From Bacteroidetes bacterium UBA1947 (lineage in GTDB: Bacteria; Bacteroidota; Bacteroidia; Chitinophagales; Chitinophagaceae), in contig DDET01000023.1 of the NCBI GenBank assembly GCA_002336915.1, forward strand, positions 33,075 through 97,074: a stretch of 64,000 bases of DNA. Direction: 5' to 3'. The notes below the pieces were generated by a model. The model worked only from the letters and a program-made list of their open reading frames with translations, was not told where the DNA came from and did no database searches. The translations under genes and the position numbers were made by a program. Positions within the stretch are counted from its first letter, which is position 1, and each line of letters starts with the position of its first letter. Below are positions 41,114-51,400 of the stretch, piece by piece.

Positions 41114-42739
41114 CTAAAATTTCACACGTAATCCACCGTATATGTTAATTCCGTATGATGGGTATCCCAGCCAGCGCTGGTAATCATTGCCCAGTATATT
41201 ATTGATCTGTACAAATGCAGAAAGCCTTTGTATAAAGAGGTATTCAGCATTAGCGCCGATATCTATAACATCATCCAGCTGCACGTCATTTTTAAACTTA
41301 TCGATGGCGTGGATATTATTGAGCGTAGAAATGTATGCGCCAATAGTGAGGGCCGGTATGGGGCGCAGCGAAAAATCGGCTTTGAAGTTATTGGTCGGCA
41401 CATGCCATACCTGTGCGGTGCTGCCGTTATAGTACTTATACCATGAGGTGCTTAAGCCAACAGAAAACGTATTGGACATTACATAGCGTATAGATGCCTG
41501 CAAAGAGGTAGCGTTCACCTTATCATACACGATATAGAACTGCTTCATGTCGGCGGAATCGTTGAGGAAGAGGGGCAGATTATCGTACTGCCACCAGCTA
41601 AGCTTACCTGTAAAGAACAAGTGATTACCTATGTTGCTTTGTATGCCCGCATACACTTCATTAGTGTGCGACTGGTGCCAGCTGTATAGGTTGAACATGT
41701 AGGGATTCTCGGTGCTCAGTTGTTCAAAAGTATTGCGGGTAACATTGCCCACCCAGCCGGCTTTAATGGCAAGTTGGGTTTTGGGTACCATGAAACTAAT
41801 TCCGATATCGGGCAGGAAATAAGTGTTCTCCCCAAATGTTGGCGAGAGGTATGCGTGCGCCTTGAAATACTGGTTGGTATACTGCAAGCCCGGTGTAACG
41901 CGGAAAATATTATTAGGGAAGGCATAGACATTGCCAACCTTAAACTGGGTGAAATCGCCGGATACTGCAAGCGATACCTGCAGGTTGTCGTTGATATTGT
42001 AAGCAGCCGGCAGATTGAAGCCAAAGGTGGTTTCGGAAGCAGTAAATTTATCACCGTAGTAAGAAGCACTAACAGCAGGCTTGTAGCTGAATTTGTCGTC
42101 GGTGCTGCCTTCGTTGTGCATATCAAGGTTCAGGCGGAAGCCGGTGAATACCTGTTTCAAGGAATCAGCATTTGCGAAGCTGAAGGAATCGTGGTCGTAG
42201 CCATAGAGGCCAAAGCGGTTGCGCAGCACAGATATGCCCGCATGCCATGCCTTATGATTTGCATGCATAGCACCATCGGCCTCAAGGCCGCTAAGGGAGG
42301 TTTGTTGTGCCGCGAGGCTGCCTTTTTGCGACAAATGATGCAGGTGAATGGCTGACTCATAATTTTTGCCGTGCAGCATACCTATTCCGGCGTCGAGATA
42401 GAAAGTGGAAATGTTGCCTGCGCCCAATTTCAGATAGTCGGCAAAGGGTTGTTTGGCAGTGTCTTTAGCAAGTGCCAGTGGACGAAGGGGTTGGGCGCTG
42501 TAGGTATAATTCAATGTTTGCTGCGGCACCTCGTATTTAAAAGACGGATGCGAGGTATCAACAGGTGGCAGGCCCGGCAGCATTTCGGGCTTGGGCACTT
42601 GCTTTACTTCTGGCTTGTATGACTGTATTATCTCTATGGTAGAGCTCTTGATCACCGTATCTTTCGACACAGGATTTTGGGCACCTGCAATGTCTGCGAG
42701 CGCGAGCAATATCAATATGTAAACAAGCCTTAACCTCAT
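41114..42739 (-). CDS. Outer-membrane beta-barrel protein
   Basis: A 541-residue exported protein, signal peptide 1-20 (IAGAQ). After a short Pro-rich region (QVPKPEMLPGLPPVDTSHPSF), about 16-18 alternating strands follow and the protein ends in GGLRVKF with C-terminal Phe. Similar to the barrel half of TonB-dependent receptors but without plug. It starts 12 bp after the TPR gene; this TPR/barrel neighbourhood is a recurrent Bacteroidota arrangement to my knowledge. Function unknown. Confidence 0.72.
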   Translation of the reverse strand: MRLRLVYILILLALADIAGAQNPVSKDTVIKSSTIEIIQSYKPEVKQVPKPEMLPGLPPVDTSHPSFKYEVPQQTLNYTYSAQPLRPLALAKDTAKQPFADYLKLGAGNISTFYLDAGIGMLHGKNYESAIHLHHLSQKGSLAAQQTSLSGLEADGAMHANHKAWHAGISVLRNRFGLYGYDHDSFSFANADSLKQVFTGFRLNLDMHNEGSTDDKFSYKPAVSASYYGDKFTASETTFGFNLPAAYNINDNLQVSLAVSGDFTQFKVGNVYAFPNNIFRVTPGLQYTNQYFKAHAYLSPTFGENTYFLPDIGISFMVPKTQLAIKAGWVGNVTRNTFEQLSTENPYMFNLYSWHQSHTNEVYAGIQSNIGNHLFFTGKLSWWQYDNLPLFLNDSADMKQFYIVYDKVNATSLQASIRYVMSNTFSVGLSTSWYKYYNGSTAQVWHVPTNNFKADFSLRPIPALTIGAYISTLNNIHAIDKFKNDVQLDDVIDIGANAEYLFIQRLSAFVQINNILGNDYQRWLGYPSYGINIYGGLRVKF

Positions 42740-42751
42740 TCCTTTTATTTA

Positions 42752-45700
42752 TTAATCTTCTGACAATTTGCTTTGTTTCTTTTCGAGCGCTTTTATCTGC
42801 TCCAGCTTTTTCGCCGCTTCCTGTTTCAGGTCGGCGATCTTAGTATTCTTCACCACGCTTTGCAGTGTGGCTTTGGCATTGAAATAATCTTTTTGCTGTT
42901 TAAAGATATCGGAGATGAGTATGTAAGAGCTCACCACCCAATAGTCATAACCTGCCGATTTGCGTATCGCAACGTTAGCGGCTTCTTCTGCATCCTTCAG
43001 CCTGTTCTGCTGCAGGTATATTTCCGCTATGTGGTAACGCGCTTCAGCAGCCACTGCTCCGTTCTTTGCATTAGCCAGTTGTTTATAAATATTTAGCGCG
43101 TCGTCCGGTTTATTGAAATGCTGTAATGACTTTGCTTTGTAGAAAGAAGCCTCACCAAGGGTGTTCTCATCTACCTCAGGCAGGGCAAGTAATGTATCGG
43201 CATACAAAGCCGCCTCGTCGAACTTGCCAAGGCTGAAGCTACTCTTCATCAGGCCGTTATATGCAAGTTGTATGTTCTCCTTGCCCATTGCCATGCTACG
43301 TAGTGACTGGTAATAACCGAGCGCCTTACTGAAGTCGTTATCCTGGTAAGCTATAGCTGCTGCACGGCGTGCACTGTTCTCGGAGAAGTCGCTCCAGGGG
43401 CGGGCCAGTACGGCTTCGAAATCGGCGAGTGCAGCTTTATTGTTGCGCAGCTGAAAATTGCTTTCGCCACGGTAGTAATATGCTTTGGTAGTAAATGCAC
43501 CGTTAGGGAATTGACCCAGGTACTCATCAAGGGCAGGTTTTGCCTTGTCCCATTTTGCAGAAGACACCAAGGCTTCAGCTGAAGCGTAGTATGTTGAATC
43601 AAGCACAGTCTTATCGGCCGATGGCAGATCGTTCTCCTTAAGGAGTTGTGCATAAGCACCGGGTTGATTGCTTTCTATGTATAGACTCTTTAAGGCATCA
43701 AGTGCAGCGGGCCTTTCGTCAGAATGCGGGTACTCGGTAACTACGTGCTTGTATGCTTCAATTGCCTTGCTGCTGTTATTAGACTCCTGGTAAGCAAAAC
43801 CTATTTTCATCCATGCTTTGGAAGCAAGGTCGTGCTCGAGCGATTGTGTAAGCGGCAGCAGGGTATTGATCGCCGGCTGGTATTTATCTTCTTCTATATA
43901 CACAAGCGCCAGTTCATACCGTGCGCCATTCGCATACTTGGACGGTGGCACTTTAGTGAACAGTGATTGCAGTAAAGTCGCCTTATCATTTGGCTTGCCC
44001 TGCAGGCCAAGCAATATTGCTTTTTGGAAGATGGCATAGTCAAGATCAGCGCCATGTGCGGCAATAACCCTATCGTATAGTGCAGTGGCGCGTGGATAAT
44101 CTTTTTGCATGAATACCGCGTCAGCCTCGCGCAGGGTAGCTGCAAGCAGAGAAGCGGAGTCTAAGCCTGAGCCCTGCTGCGCCTTACTGAAGTAAAGCTG
44201 TGCTGCGGCATACTCGTTGTCCTGCATAGCGGCGTAGCCCATGTTAAGGTACGCGTGTTGAAAGGTAGCGGATGGGCTTAGATATTTCACTCTCGACTCG
44301 CCAAGGAAATTGCCTGCAATATCGAGGTATTTCTGCTCATCTTTAACTGCATCTTTATAGCGCTGGCCTTTATATGCTATTTCACCCTTCCAGAACCAGG
44401 CAGCAGCTTCGTAAGTGGCATCCTTTGAATGTGACAAAGAAAGTGTGAACAAACTATCTGCTTCATTAGCATTACCTGCAAGCAATTGCTGCATAGCATA
44501 TCCGTAGGCCACCTTCTGGTATATCTGCCAGTAATTGCCTGCTTTACTACTCACATCCAGCAAGGCCTTGAAGGCCTCGGTATAATTGCTGCTCTTCAGC
44601 AGCAGGTCGGACATGAGGGTTTTGGCCTCATCATGAAAAGAAGATCCGGGATAATCTGTAAGCAGTGTATTAAGCCGGCCTTGCGCCTCGTCGTTATAAC
44701 CCATCTCGTAAGAAAGCTTTGCATTAAGTATGAGGGCTGCCTCCTGCTGGCCGGGATTATAGGCCATATCTGCACAGAAGCCAAAGGCATTGCGTGCACT
44801 CTTTTTATCACCTGCTTTCAGATAACAGTCACCGAGCAGGTACATGGCTGTTTGACCTAACGAATCGTGCGCATTACTCAGGGGTTTGAACTTTTCTATA
44901 GCGCTCTCCCACTCGCTTACCTTGTAATAGCTATAAGCCATTTCATACAGGTCTTCCTTCCTTACCTTATCGCTGTGCTCGTAGAAATATTCAAAATATG
45001 CGAGCGCATCCTCGAACCTGCCTGCCTCAAACAGGCATTGGGCTGCCAGCAGGTGCAGTTCATTATCGTAATATAATTTATCCTTCTGGTTGGTGAGGCG
45101 TACAGCCTCGGCAAGTGCCTTCTCGCGCTGACCGGTGAAGTAGTATATCTCCGCTATGTAATAAGGGACAATGCTTTTATACTGCGGATCGTCTTTAATG
45201 CGCTCAAAACTTTGCAATGCTTCCTGGTAGCTGTTCTGGTTATAGGCCAGCAAACCGTAGTAGTAATTGCCCGCATTATAGTATTTGCCCTTCAGCTCTT
45301 TTATAGATGCAAAAAGCGGTTCTGCTTTATCAAACTTTTTGAGATTGAAATAACAGTAGGCCAATTCAAATTTCTCCTTTGCTATCTCATCATTGCTCAG
45401 GTTGGCAATACCGGCCAGCTCATAATATGGCACGGCACGGGCCAACTGGTTGTGATGAAAAAAGTATTGAGCCAGGGCATATGCTGTCCGCTGTTTCCAT
45501 GAAGGGCTCGAGGTAGTGGTGATGATCCGGATGGCGGTATCGGTACAGCCGGGCACATTTATCTTCAATAAAGAGGCTGAATAGAGGTAGTAAGCCTTGC
45601 TACGCGCATCTGTTTCGGAATTGTAAGCTGCACCATGCGGCTGGTCAAGGTACTTCCTGGCCGATTGCGCCGAATTTGCATACAGGTCCTGCTGGTACTG

Positions 45701-45835
45701 TTCTTCGGCAAGTACAAGCCATTTGTTAGCGGGTAGATTAGGTGTATGTATTTGTGTTAAGGCCTTATAACCCGGCAATAAAGCCGCGAAGCATAAGAGG
45801 CCTGTGTATATTTTCTTTCTTTTATTGAAATTCAT
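42752..45835 (-). CDS. Large periplasmic tetratricopeptide-repeat protein
   Basis: A 1027-residue exported protein; signal peptide at residues 1-28 (ending KALTQ). Nearly the entire mature part is helical repeats of TPR type. Examples are AYYLYSASLLK, ALAEAVRLTNQKDKLYYDNELHLLAAQCLFEAGRFEDALAYFEYF and AIEAYKHVVTEYPHSDERPAALDALKSLYIE; roughly twenty repeats can be counted. It ends in a charged coiled tail. No catalytic motif. It likely scaffolds an envelope complex with the adjacent barrel protein and receptor. Confidence 0.8.
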   Translation of the reverse strand: MNFNKRKKIYTGLLCFAALLPGYKALTQIHTPNLPANKWLVLAEEQYQQDLYANSAQSARKYLDQPHGAAYNSETDARSKAYYLYSASLLKINVPGCTDTAIRIITTTSSPSWKQRTAYALAQYFFHHNQLARAVPYYELAGIANLSNDEIAKEKFELAYCYFNLKKFDKAEPLFASIKELKGKYYNAGNYYYGLLAYNQNSYQEALQSFERIKDDPQYKSIVPYYIAEIYYFTGQREKALAEAVRLTNQKDKLYYDNELHLLAAQCLFEAGRFEDALAYFEYFYEHSDKVRKEDLYEMAYSYYKVSEWESAIEKFKPLSNAHDSLGQTAMYLLGDCYLKAGDKKSARNAFGFCADMAYNPGQQEAALILNAKLSYEMGYNDEAQGRLNTLLTDYPGSSFHDEAKTLMSDLLLKSSNYTEAFKALLDVSSKAGNYWQIYQKVAYGYAMQQLLAGNANEADSLFTLSLSHSKDATYEAAAWFWKGEIAYKGQRYKDAVKDEQKYLDIAGNFLGESRVKYLSPSATFQHAYLNMGYAAMQDNEYAAAQLYFSKAQQGSGLDSASLLAATLREADAVFMQKDYPRATALYDRVIAAHGADLDYAIFQKAILLGLQGKPNDKATLLQSLFTKVPPSKYANGARYELALVYIEEDKYQPAINTLLPLTQSLEHDLASKAWMKIGFAYQESNNSSKAIEAYKHVVTEYPHSDERPAALDALKSLYIESNQPGAYAQLLKENDLPSADKTVLDSTYYASAEALVSSAKWDKAKPALDEYLGQFPNGAFTTKAYYYRGESNFQLRNNKAALADFEAVLARPWSDFSENSARRAAAIAYQDNDFSKALGYYQSLRSMAMGKENIQLAYNGLMKSSFSLGKFDEAALYADTLLALPEVDENTLGEASFYKAKSLQHFNKPDDALNIYKQLANAKNGAVAAEARYHIAEIYLQQNRLKDAEEAANVAIRKSAGYDYWVVSSYILISDIFKQQKDYFNAKATLQSVVKNTKIADLKQEAAKKLEQIKALEKKQSKLSED

Positions 45836-45849
45836 TCAAGCTGCACAAA

Positions 45850-48222
45850 TTAAAAATTCCAGGTAAGGTTCAAACTCGGAAAAACAGGCAATTGGTAAAC
45901 CTTTACATTAGTAGTACGATCTACATAGAAAATATTGTCCCTGTCGTAAACATTGGTAACGCTAAATGTAGTTTCAAGATTTGAGTACTTGGCTAACTTG
46001 AAACGTTTCATAACAGAAAGATCCAGACGATGGTACCATGAAAGGCGGCCGCCATCGACCTGCTGATCATATATTATGCCGAATGGTCCATTTGAGCCCT
46101 GGTATTTTGTACCTATCCCCCCCGAACTGGCGTTATTATTTTCATAAAATGCCTGTGTTTGTGTGAAAGGGAATGGCGAGCCGAGGTTAAAACGGGCGGA
46201 AAGATCCCAATCGTTCTTTTTGCCTGCAGTATAGGCAAAAAGTATGTTCATGTTAAATCGACGGTCGAATGGAGGTGGATAGCTCTGTTTGTGATAGCGG
46301 TCCTCGATATTTGTCTTGTTGTAAAAGTTGTATGGCAGCGAGTCGGGGATAAGCGTAGTATATTCCACTTTCTGTAAAGAGAACACTGTCCACAGGAAAA
46401 TCCTGTTATGGCTATATTTTGCAGAAAGATCAAGGCCGTATGCCTTACCGTAACCCGCTATAAAGTTAGGATCGCTGGGCAGTGCTTTGATGCGGCTGAC
46501 CTGTATATCCTGGGTGAAATTTTTATACCATGGTTCAAGGTTAAGCTCAACCCTGTTCACGTCTACCTCGATGCCACCTAATAAATGGTACGCGGTCTGG
46601 AGGTTTGAACCAACCACTTTGCCATCCGTATTGCGTATGGCCTCATCCGGGCTTAAGAGATAGCCAGAAAAGAAGTTAACAATATCCCTGTCGCTCTTGG
46701 TACTAAGCACATTCTGTGAATACAGGCCTGCTGCGGCCTTCAAACGTACGTTTTCTGTTATGTTGTATTTAAGCCCAAGCCTTGGTTCGGGCGACAACTT
46801 AGAAATAGACGAATAATACTGTACGCGAATACTGGGATCAAAGATCAGCTTGTCGCCAAAATTGCGGCGATATTCAACAAAAACGGAAGCGATAGTGCTC
46901 TGGCGGTTCAATATGTACTTGCTTTGGTTAAACTCGTTCGTATAATCGAGCGAAGTATGGTAACCGCTCACCTCAATACCATATTTCAGCAAGCTATAAT
47001 GTGGCAGGAAGTAGGAGAAATTGATACCACCCTCGAATCCATCGATGTCCGTGCTGCGGGGCGTACCAGTGCTTAGTACATTAAAGTCCACTTTATATTT
47101 TGAGTATGCGAACTTACCGTCTATCAGTGCGGGCGAATTGCCGGGCGTAATTACAAATGTTGCACCGCCGCCAGCTGCATTCCAATGATAATCTGCCTCG
47201 TCCGCATGGGTAGCAGGATTCAGGATAGATGCTTTGTCGTCAAAATCAAAACCAAAGACGTTCAGTTTGCTACCGTTGTCGCCACTGAAGGTTACTTTAC
47301 CGTACAGATCTGAGAATTTATAGGGCAGGCCGCTTTTGAAGGGTTCGCCGAAGTTGCTGTAAATGGATTTTGAGGTTTTATCCAGGTAACTGGTCTTTGC
47401 AGCTACAAGGAAGGATATACCTGAACCACCTTCCTTTTTAGGTTTCATGATAGGACCTTCCAGCATCACGCGAGCCATAATAGGCGATATGGAAGCCTTG
47501 CCTGCCAGCCTGTTCTTATTACCATCTTTGGTATGCACATCAACAATAGCTGAAGTGCGGTTACCATATTGTGCACCAAAACCGCCTGTAATAACATCCA
47601 CATTCCGTATGGCATCCGTCTCGAAAACTGAATAGAGACCAATAGAGTGGAAAGGATTATAAATAGTAACACCATCGAGCAAGATACCTGTTTGCGTGGT
47701 AGAGCCGCCGCGTATATATAACTGGCCGCCCTGGTCGCCGGTGAATACCACACCTGGTATTACCTGCAGGTACTGCGCTATGTCGGGTTCGCCTCCTGCA
47801 CTGGGCAGCAGCTTCATTTCACGAGGAGTAACAGTGGTGGTACCTATATTTACTTTGGTAGTTTTTTCTCTTGCTGCAGCAGATATTTCTACATCTTTCA
47901 AAGTTGTGGAGCGCTGGCTAAGGAATAATTTAAGCGAGACAACCTGGCCGGCCTCGATATTGCCTGAAGCGATGGTAGTGTCAAAGCCCAACAGTACGGT
48001 CATTACCGTATATGGCCCGGGAGGCACCTGCATGGAGAAGTAACCGTTAACGTCCGTTTGAACACCGATCTTTGTTCCTTTCAGGATGACGAGTGTAGAA
48101 GGCATGGGTTCGCCATTCGCTTTTTCATAAACAAAGCCCTTAATGGCCGTATTTGACTGGGCAAGGCCTGTGAAAAATGAAAGTAACAGTAAAACGATCA
48201 GCAGGCTGGTACGCTTCTGCAT
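45850..48222 (-). CDS. TonB-dependent receptor with carboxypeptidase-like regulatory domain
   Basis: A 790-residue outer-membrane receptor, signal peptide 1-21. Domain order: CarboxypepD-reg-like (about 25-110; IKGFVYEKANGEPMPSTLVILKGTKIGVQTDVNGYF), plug (about 115-225; GSTTQTGILLDGVTIYNPFHSIGLYSVFETDAIRNVDVITGGFGAQYGNRTSAIVDVHTKDG), then a 22-strand barrel ending PSLNLTWNF. TTVTPREMKLLP before the plug is typical. First gene of the operon with the TPR, barrel and HU-SPOR genes; substrate unknown, no SusD partner present. Confidence 0.92.
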   Translation of the reverse strand: MQKRTSLLIVLLLLSFFTGLAQSNTAIKGFVYEKANGEPMPSTLVILKGTKIGVQTDVNGYFSMQVPPGPYTVMTVLLGFDTTIASGNIEAGQVVSLKLFLSQRSTTLKDVEISAAAREKTTKVNIGTTTVTPREMKLLPSAGGEPDIAQYLQVIPGVVFTGDQGGQLYIRGGSTTQTGILLDGVTIYNPFHSIGLYSVFETDAIRNVDVITGGFGAQYGNRTSAIVDVHTKDGNKNRLAGKASISPIMARVMLEGPIMKPKKEGGSGISFLVAAKTSYLDKTSKSIYSNFGEPFKSGLPYKFSDLYGKVTFSGDNGSKLNVFGFDFDDKASILNPATHADEADYHWNAAGGGATFVITPGNSPALIDGKFAYSKYKVDFNVLSTGTPRSTDIDGFEGGINFSYFLPHYSLLKYGIEVSGYHTSLDYTNEFNQSKYILNRQSTIASVFVEYRRNFGDKLIFDPSIRVQYYSSISKLSPEPRLGLKYNITENVRLKAAAGLYSQNVLSTKSDRDIVNFFSGYLLSPDEAIRNTDGKVVGSNLQTAYHLLGGIEVDVNRVELNLEPWYKNFTQDIQVSRIKALPSDPNFIAGYGKAYGLDLSAKYSHNRIFLWTVFSLQKVEYTTLIPDSLPYNFYNKTNIEDRYHKQSYPPPFDRRFNMNILFAYTAGKKNDWDLSARFNLGSPFPFTQTQAFYENNNASSGGIGTKYQGSNGPFGIIYDQQVDGGRLSWYHRLDLSVMKRFKLAKYSNLETTFSVTNVYDRDNIFYVDRTTNVKVYQLPVFPSLNLTWNF

Positions 48223-48292
48223 ATAGAAACTGGATTTTTGTGAAATTTTAAAAAATTAAGCACCCACCGGTCCGCCACCCCTAATAAACGAA

Positions 48293-48300
48293 CAAAGATA
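48293..48300 (-). promoter_or_regulatory. Predicted promoter of the TonB-receptor operon
   Basis: TATCTTTG on the minus strand with a minus-strand TTG 18 bp upstream (48319-48321); matches the TTG-N19-TAnnTTTG Bacteroidota consensus well. Leader about 65 nt. Confidence 0.7.
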
Positions 48301-48394
48301 GGGATTAGAACATAGCAGCAAAGAATAAATTGCCCATTCATATATATTCGGTTTATGTTTACAATAATCTGACAGTTTGTTTAATATTGCGATA

Positions 48395-49903
48395 GTGAAA
48401 ATATTCTCGGCAGCACAAATAAGGGCATGTGATGCATATACCATACATGCCACCCCGATTGCGTCAATTGACCTGATGGAACGGGCAGCGGCTAAGTGTG
48501 CGGAATGGATAATTAGCCAGTATGGAAGGGAAAGCCTGTACGTGGCGCTATGCGGCACCGGCAACAATGGCGGCGACGGACTGGCCATTACGAGGATGCT
48601 GCAGCAGCAAGGCTGCGCCGTTAAAGCCTTCCTGCTCCAGTTCAACCCCGAACTTTCGGCGGACTGCGAAACAAACCTGCAGCGTCTGCAGAAATTAAAT
48701 GAAGAGAGTGTAGAGATATTACAGCCCGACATGTTCATAACGGACATACCGGAGAACATTATAGTAATAGATGCGATACTGGGAACCGGCCTTAACCGTG
48801 CCGTACAGGACTGGGTGGCCCATTTCATAGAACATATCAATCAACTGCCGAACAGGAAAATATCTATAGACATACCCAGCGGCATGCCTGCGGACAACAT
48901 CCCGGAAGAGCATGCATCTATTATAGAAGCCACCGATACACTAAGTTTCCAGTTTTACAAAAGGGCCTTCCTGCACGAGGAAACGGGCAAATATGCCGGC
49001 AACGTGCATATAATAGATATAGGACTGGATAAAACATTCATCAATTCAACCCACACGCATTACCAGGCTACTGATAAGGCTTATGTAAAGTCGCTGTACA
49101 AGCGGAGAAAGCAATTTTCGCATAAAGGCACTTATGGTTTGGCCCTACTGGTAGGTGGCAGTTACGGATCGATGGGGGCTATATGCCTTGCCACGAGGGC
49201 CGCAGCGAGAGCCGGGGCAGGGAAAACGAAAGCATTGGTGCCCGAAATAGGCTGCGAAATAATACAAACACTGGTACCGGAAGCCATGTTTCTTACCAAT
49301 GGACGGAAATACCTGACCGAGATAACAGGCTGGAATACCGCAGATGCCATGGGAGTAGGGCCGGGACTAGGCACCGAGTGGGAAACTATCAGGGCCTTTG
49401 AACTGTTCATAGAAGAATGCAAGAAGGCTATTGTGATAGATGCCGATGCGCTCAATATAATAGGAAAGAAACCCGAACTGCTGTCAAAAGTACCCGCCGG
49501 CAGTATACTTACCCCCCATCCCAAGGAGTTTGAGCGTATATTCGGCAAGACGGTAAACAGCATGCAAATGGTGGAAGTAGCGCGCATGCAGGCAATGCGC
49601 TACAACCTGTATATAGTACTTAAGAACTGCTACACAGCTATAGTAACACCCGAAGGTGAATGCTGGTATAACCTGACCGGAAACCCGGGGCTGGCAACTG
49701 CAGGAAGCGGAGATGTGCTAACCGGTATTATCACAGGGCTGCTGGCACAGGGGTATGAACCGGGTGCTGCAGCGATAATGGGTGTGTACCTTCACGGTTT
49801 AGCGGGCGACTATGCCGCAGACGCAAGATCGCAGGAAGCAATGATAGCGGGCGATATAGCGGAGCATTTGGGAACTGCGTTCGAGGAAATTTCAAAACCT
49901 TGA
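48395..49903 (+). CDS. nnr: Bifunctional NAD(P)H-hydrate epimerase/dehydratase
   Basis: Repairs damaged hydrated NAD(P)H, 502 residues. The N-terminal YjeF epimerase half (1-215) has MKIFSAAQIRACDAYTI, GTGNNGGDGLAITRML and ILGTGLNR. The C-terminal ribokinase-fold dehydratase half shows GSYGSMGAICLA, GVGPGLGT, ILTPHPKEFERI and TAGSGDVLTGIITGLLAQG. The GTG at 48395 matches the usual MKI start; the frame runs to 48377. Single gene; convergent with purD. Confidence 0.95.
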   Translation: MKIFSAAQIRACDAYTIHATPIASIDLMERAAAKCAEWIISQYGRESLYVALCGTGNNGGDGLAITRMLQQQGCAVKAFLLQFNPELSADCETNLQRLQKLNEESVEILQPDMFITDIPENIIVIDAILGTGLNRAVQDWVAHFIEHINQLPNRKISIDIPSGMPADNIPEEHASIIEATDTLSFQFYKRAFLHEETGKYAGNVHIIDIGLDKTFINSTHTHYQATDKAYVKSLYKRRKQFSHKGTYGLALLVGGSYGSMGAICLATRAAARAGAGKTKALVPEIGCEIIQTLVPEAMFLTNGRKYLTEITGWNTADAMGVGPGLGTEWETIRAFELFIEECKKAIVIDADALNIIGKKPELLSKVPAGSILTPHPKEFERIFGKTVNSMQMVEVARMQAMRYNLYIVLKNCYTAIVTPEGECWYNLTGNPGLATAGSGDVLTGIITGLLAQGYEPGAAAIMGVYLHGLAGDYAADARSQEAMIAGDIAEHLGTAFEEISKP

Positions 49904-49919
49904 TTTACATGATTTCTGA

Positions 49920-49951
49920 GATTACCATGAATCAAACGAATCATGGCAATC
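49920..49951. terminator. Intergenic hairpin between nnr and purD
   Basis: 11-bp stem with one mismatch (GATTACCATGA with TCATGGCAATC) and a 10-nt AT-rich loop, between convergent genes. No long T tract; probable terminator or repeat-type palindrome. Confidence 0.5.
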
Positions 49952-49975
49952 ATTTTAATCAAAAACTCGCGCGTC

Positions 49976-51247
49976 CTAAAACTCGTAACCAATATCCTTC
50001 CTGTAATATTTTCCTTCGTAGTCGATATGTTCTGCATTTTCGTAAGACTGCCTGAGGGCCTCTTTAATATTGTCGCCATAAGAAGTAATGGCTATAACAC
50101 GGCCACCGTTGGTTAAAACCTCATTGTTGCTTTGCGTAGTGCCTGCATGGAATAAGATACTGTCTTTTACTTTTTCAAAACCTTTCATTACCCTGCCTTT
50201 AGGGTATGAACCGGGATATCCTTCGGACACCAGCATTACAGTACAGGCCGCTTTATGGCTGTGCTGCGCAGCTACTTCATCCAGCTTGCCCTGGCCCATT
50301 TTCACAATAAGCATCACAAGGTCATTTTCGAGACGGGGCATTACCACTTCCGTTTCCGGGTCGCCCAGGCGACAGTTATATTCTATCACATAGGGGCTGC
50401 CATTTACATTGATAAGCCCGAAGAAGATAAAACCATCGTAAGTGATATTCTCTGCCTTAAGACCTTCAATTGTGGGCTCGATGATCAGATTGGTCACTTT
50501 TTGCATAAAACCTGCATCAGCAAAGGGCACAGGGGAAACGGCACCCATTCCGCCGGTGTTTGGCCCGGTGTCTCCTTCCCCTATGCGCTTATAATCTTTA
50601 GCTTCGGGCAGGCGAATGTAATTTGTACCATCTGTGAGTACGAAGACGGAGAGTTCGATACCTGTGAGGAATTCTTCCACCACCACCTTCTTACCCGCAT
50701 CGCCAAATTGCGCCTCTTTTATCATGGAGGTAAAAGCCTCAATTGCCTCATCGGTACTCTGCGCTATCACCACGCCTTTACCAGCAGCAAGTCCATCAGC
50801 CTTCAGCACTACAGGTAAGGCATGTTGTTTCAGATATTCTACGCCCTCTTCAAAGTTCGCATCGTCAAACTCGCGGTAGGCTGCAGTAGGTATGTTGTGG
50901 CGCTGCATGAACTGCTTGGCAAATGCCTTGCTGCCTTCCAGTTGCGCGCCCTCTTTCGAGGGACCGGGAACAATGATATGCTCCAGTGCAGGATCATCGC
51001 GAAAGAAGTCATAGATACCCGCTACCAGTGTATCCTCGCCACCGGGGAAAAGTATATGGATATTTTTTTCGATGCAGGCTTTCTTTATACCTTCAAAATC
51101 GGTGAGTGCTATCGGCAGGTTGATACCATACTCGGCAGTACCAACATTGCCGGGTGCTATATATAAGTTGGCACAAAGAGGGCTTTGCCTCAGTTTCCAG
51201 GATATTGCACATTCACGCCCACCGGAGCCAAGTAAAAGGATATTCAT
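49976..51247 (-). CDS. purD: Phosphoribosylamine-glycine ligase
   Basis: Second step of de novo purine synthesis, 423 residues. LLLGSGGRECAISWKL N-domain, ATP-grasp core VLKADGLAAGKGVVIAQSTDEA, EEFLTGIELSVFVLTDG, and GFIFFGLINVNGSPYVIEYNCRLGDPETEVVMPRL are all typical. A TATTTTTG promoter lies 27 bp upstream of the ATG. No other pur gene is near. Confidence 0.97.
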   Translation of the reverse strand: MNILLLGSGGRECAISWKLRQSPLCANLYIAPGNVGTAEYGINLPIALTDFEGIKKACIEKNIHILFPGGEDTLVAGIYDFFRDDPALEHIIVPGPSKEGAQLEGSKAFAKQFMQRHNIPTAAYREFDDANFEEGVEYLKQHALPVVLKADGLAAGKGVVIAQSTDEAIEAFTSMIKEAQFGDAGKKVVVEEFLTGIELSVFVLTDGTNYIRLPEAKDYKRIGEGDTGPNTGGMGAVSPVPFADAGFMQKVTNLIIEPTIEGLKAENITYDGFIFFGLINVNGSPYVIEYNCRLGDPETEVVMPRLENDLVMLIVKMGQGKLDEVAAQHSHKAACTVMLVSEGYPGSYPKGRVMKGFEKVKDSILFHAGTTQSNNEVLTNGGRVIAITSYGDNIKEALRQSYENAEHIDYEGKYYRKDIGYEF

Positions 51248-51273
51248 GTAATGACCAATTGATAATTGAGCTG

Positions 51274-51281
51274 CAAAAATA
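51274..51281 (-). promoter_or_regulatory. Predicted -7 element for purD
   Basis: TATTTTTG on the minus strand (TAnnTTTG), about 27 bp before the purD ATG at 51247. Confidence 0.55.
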
Positions 51282-51400
51282 ATCGCAAGAGCTTGTAATC
51301 GGCTAAAATTTTACCCCCATAAGCGCCATTTTTACTTTGAGGGTAGTATTAACGGGAGATTTTTATTTATTTTAGGACTTCTCTAAAGTAAATCTTCCAT

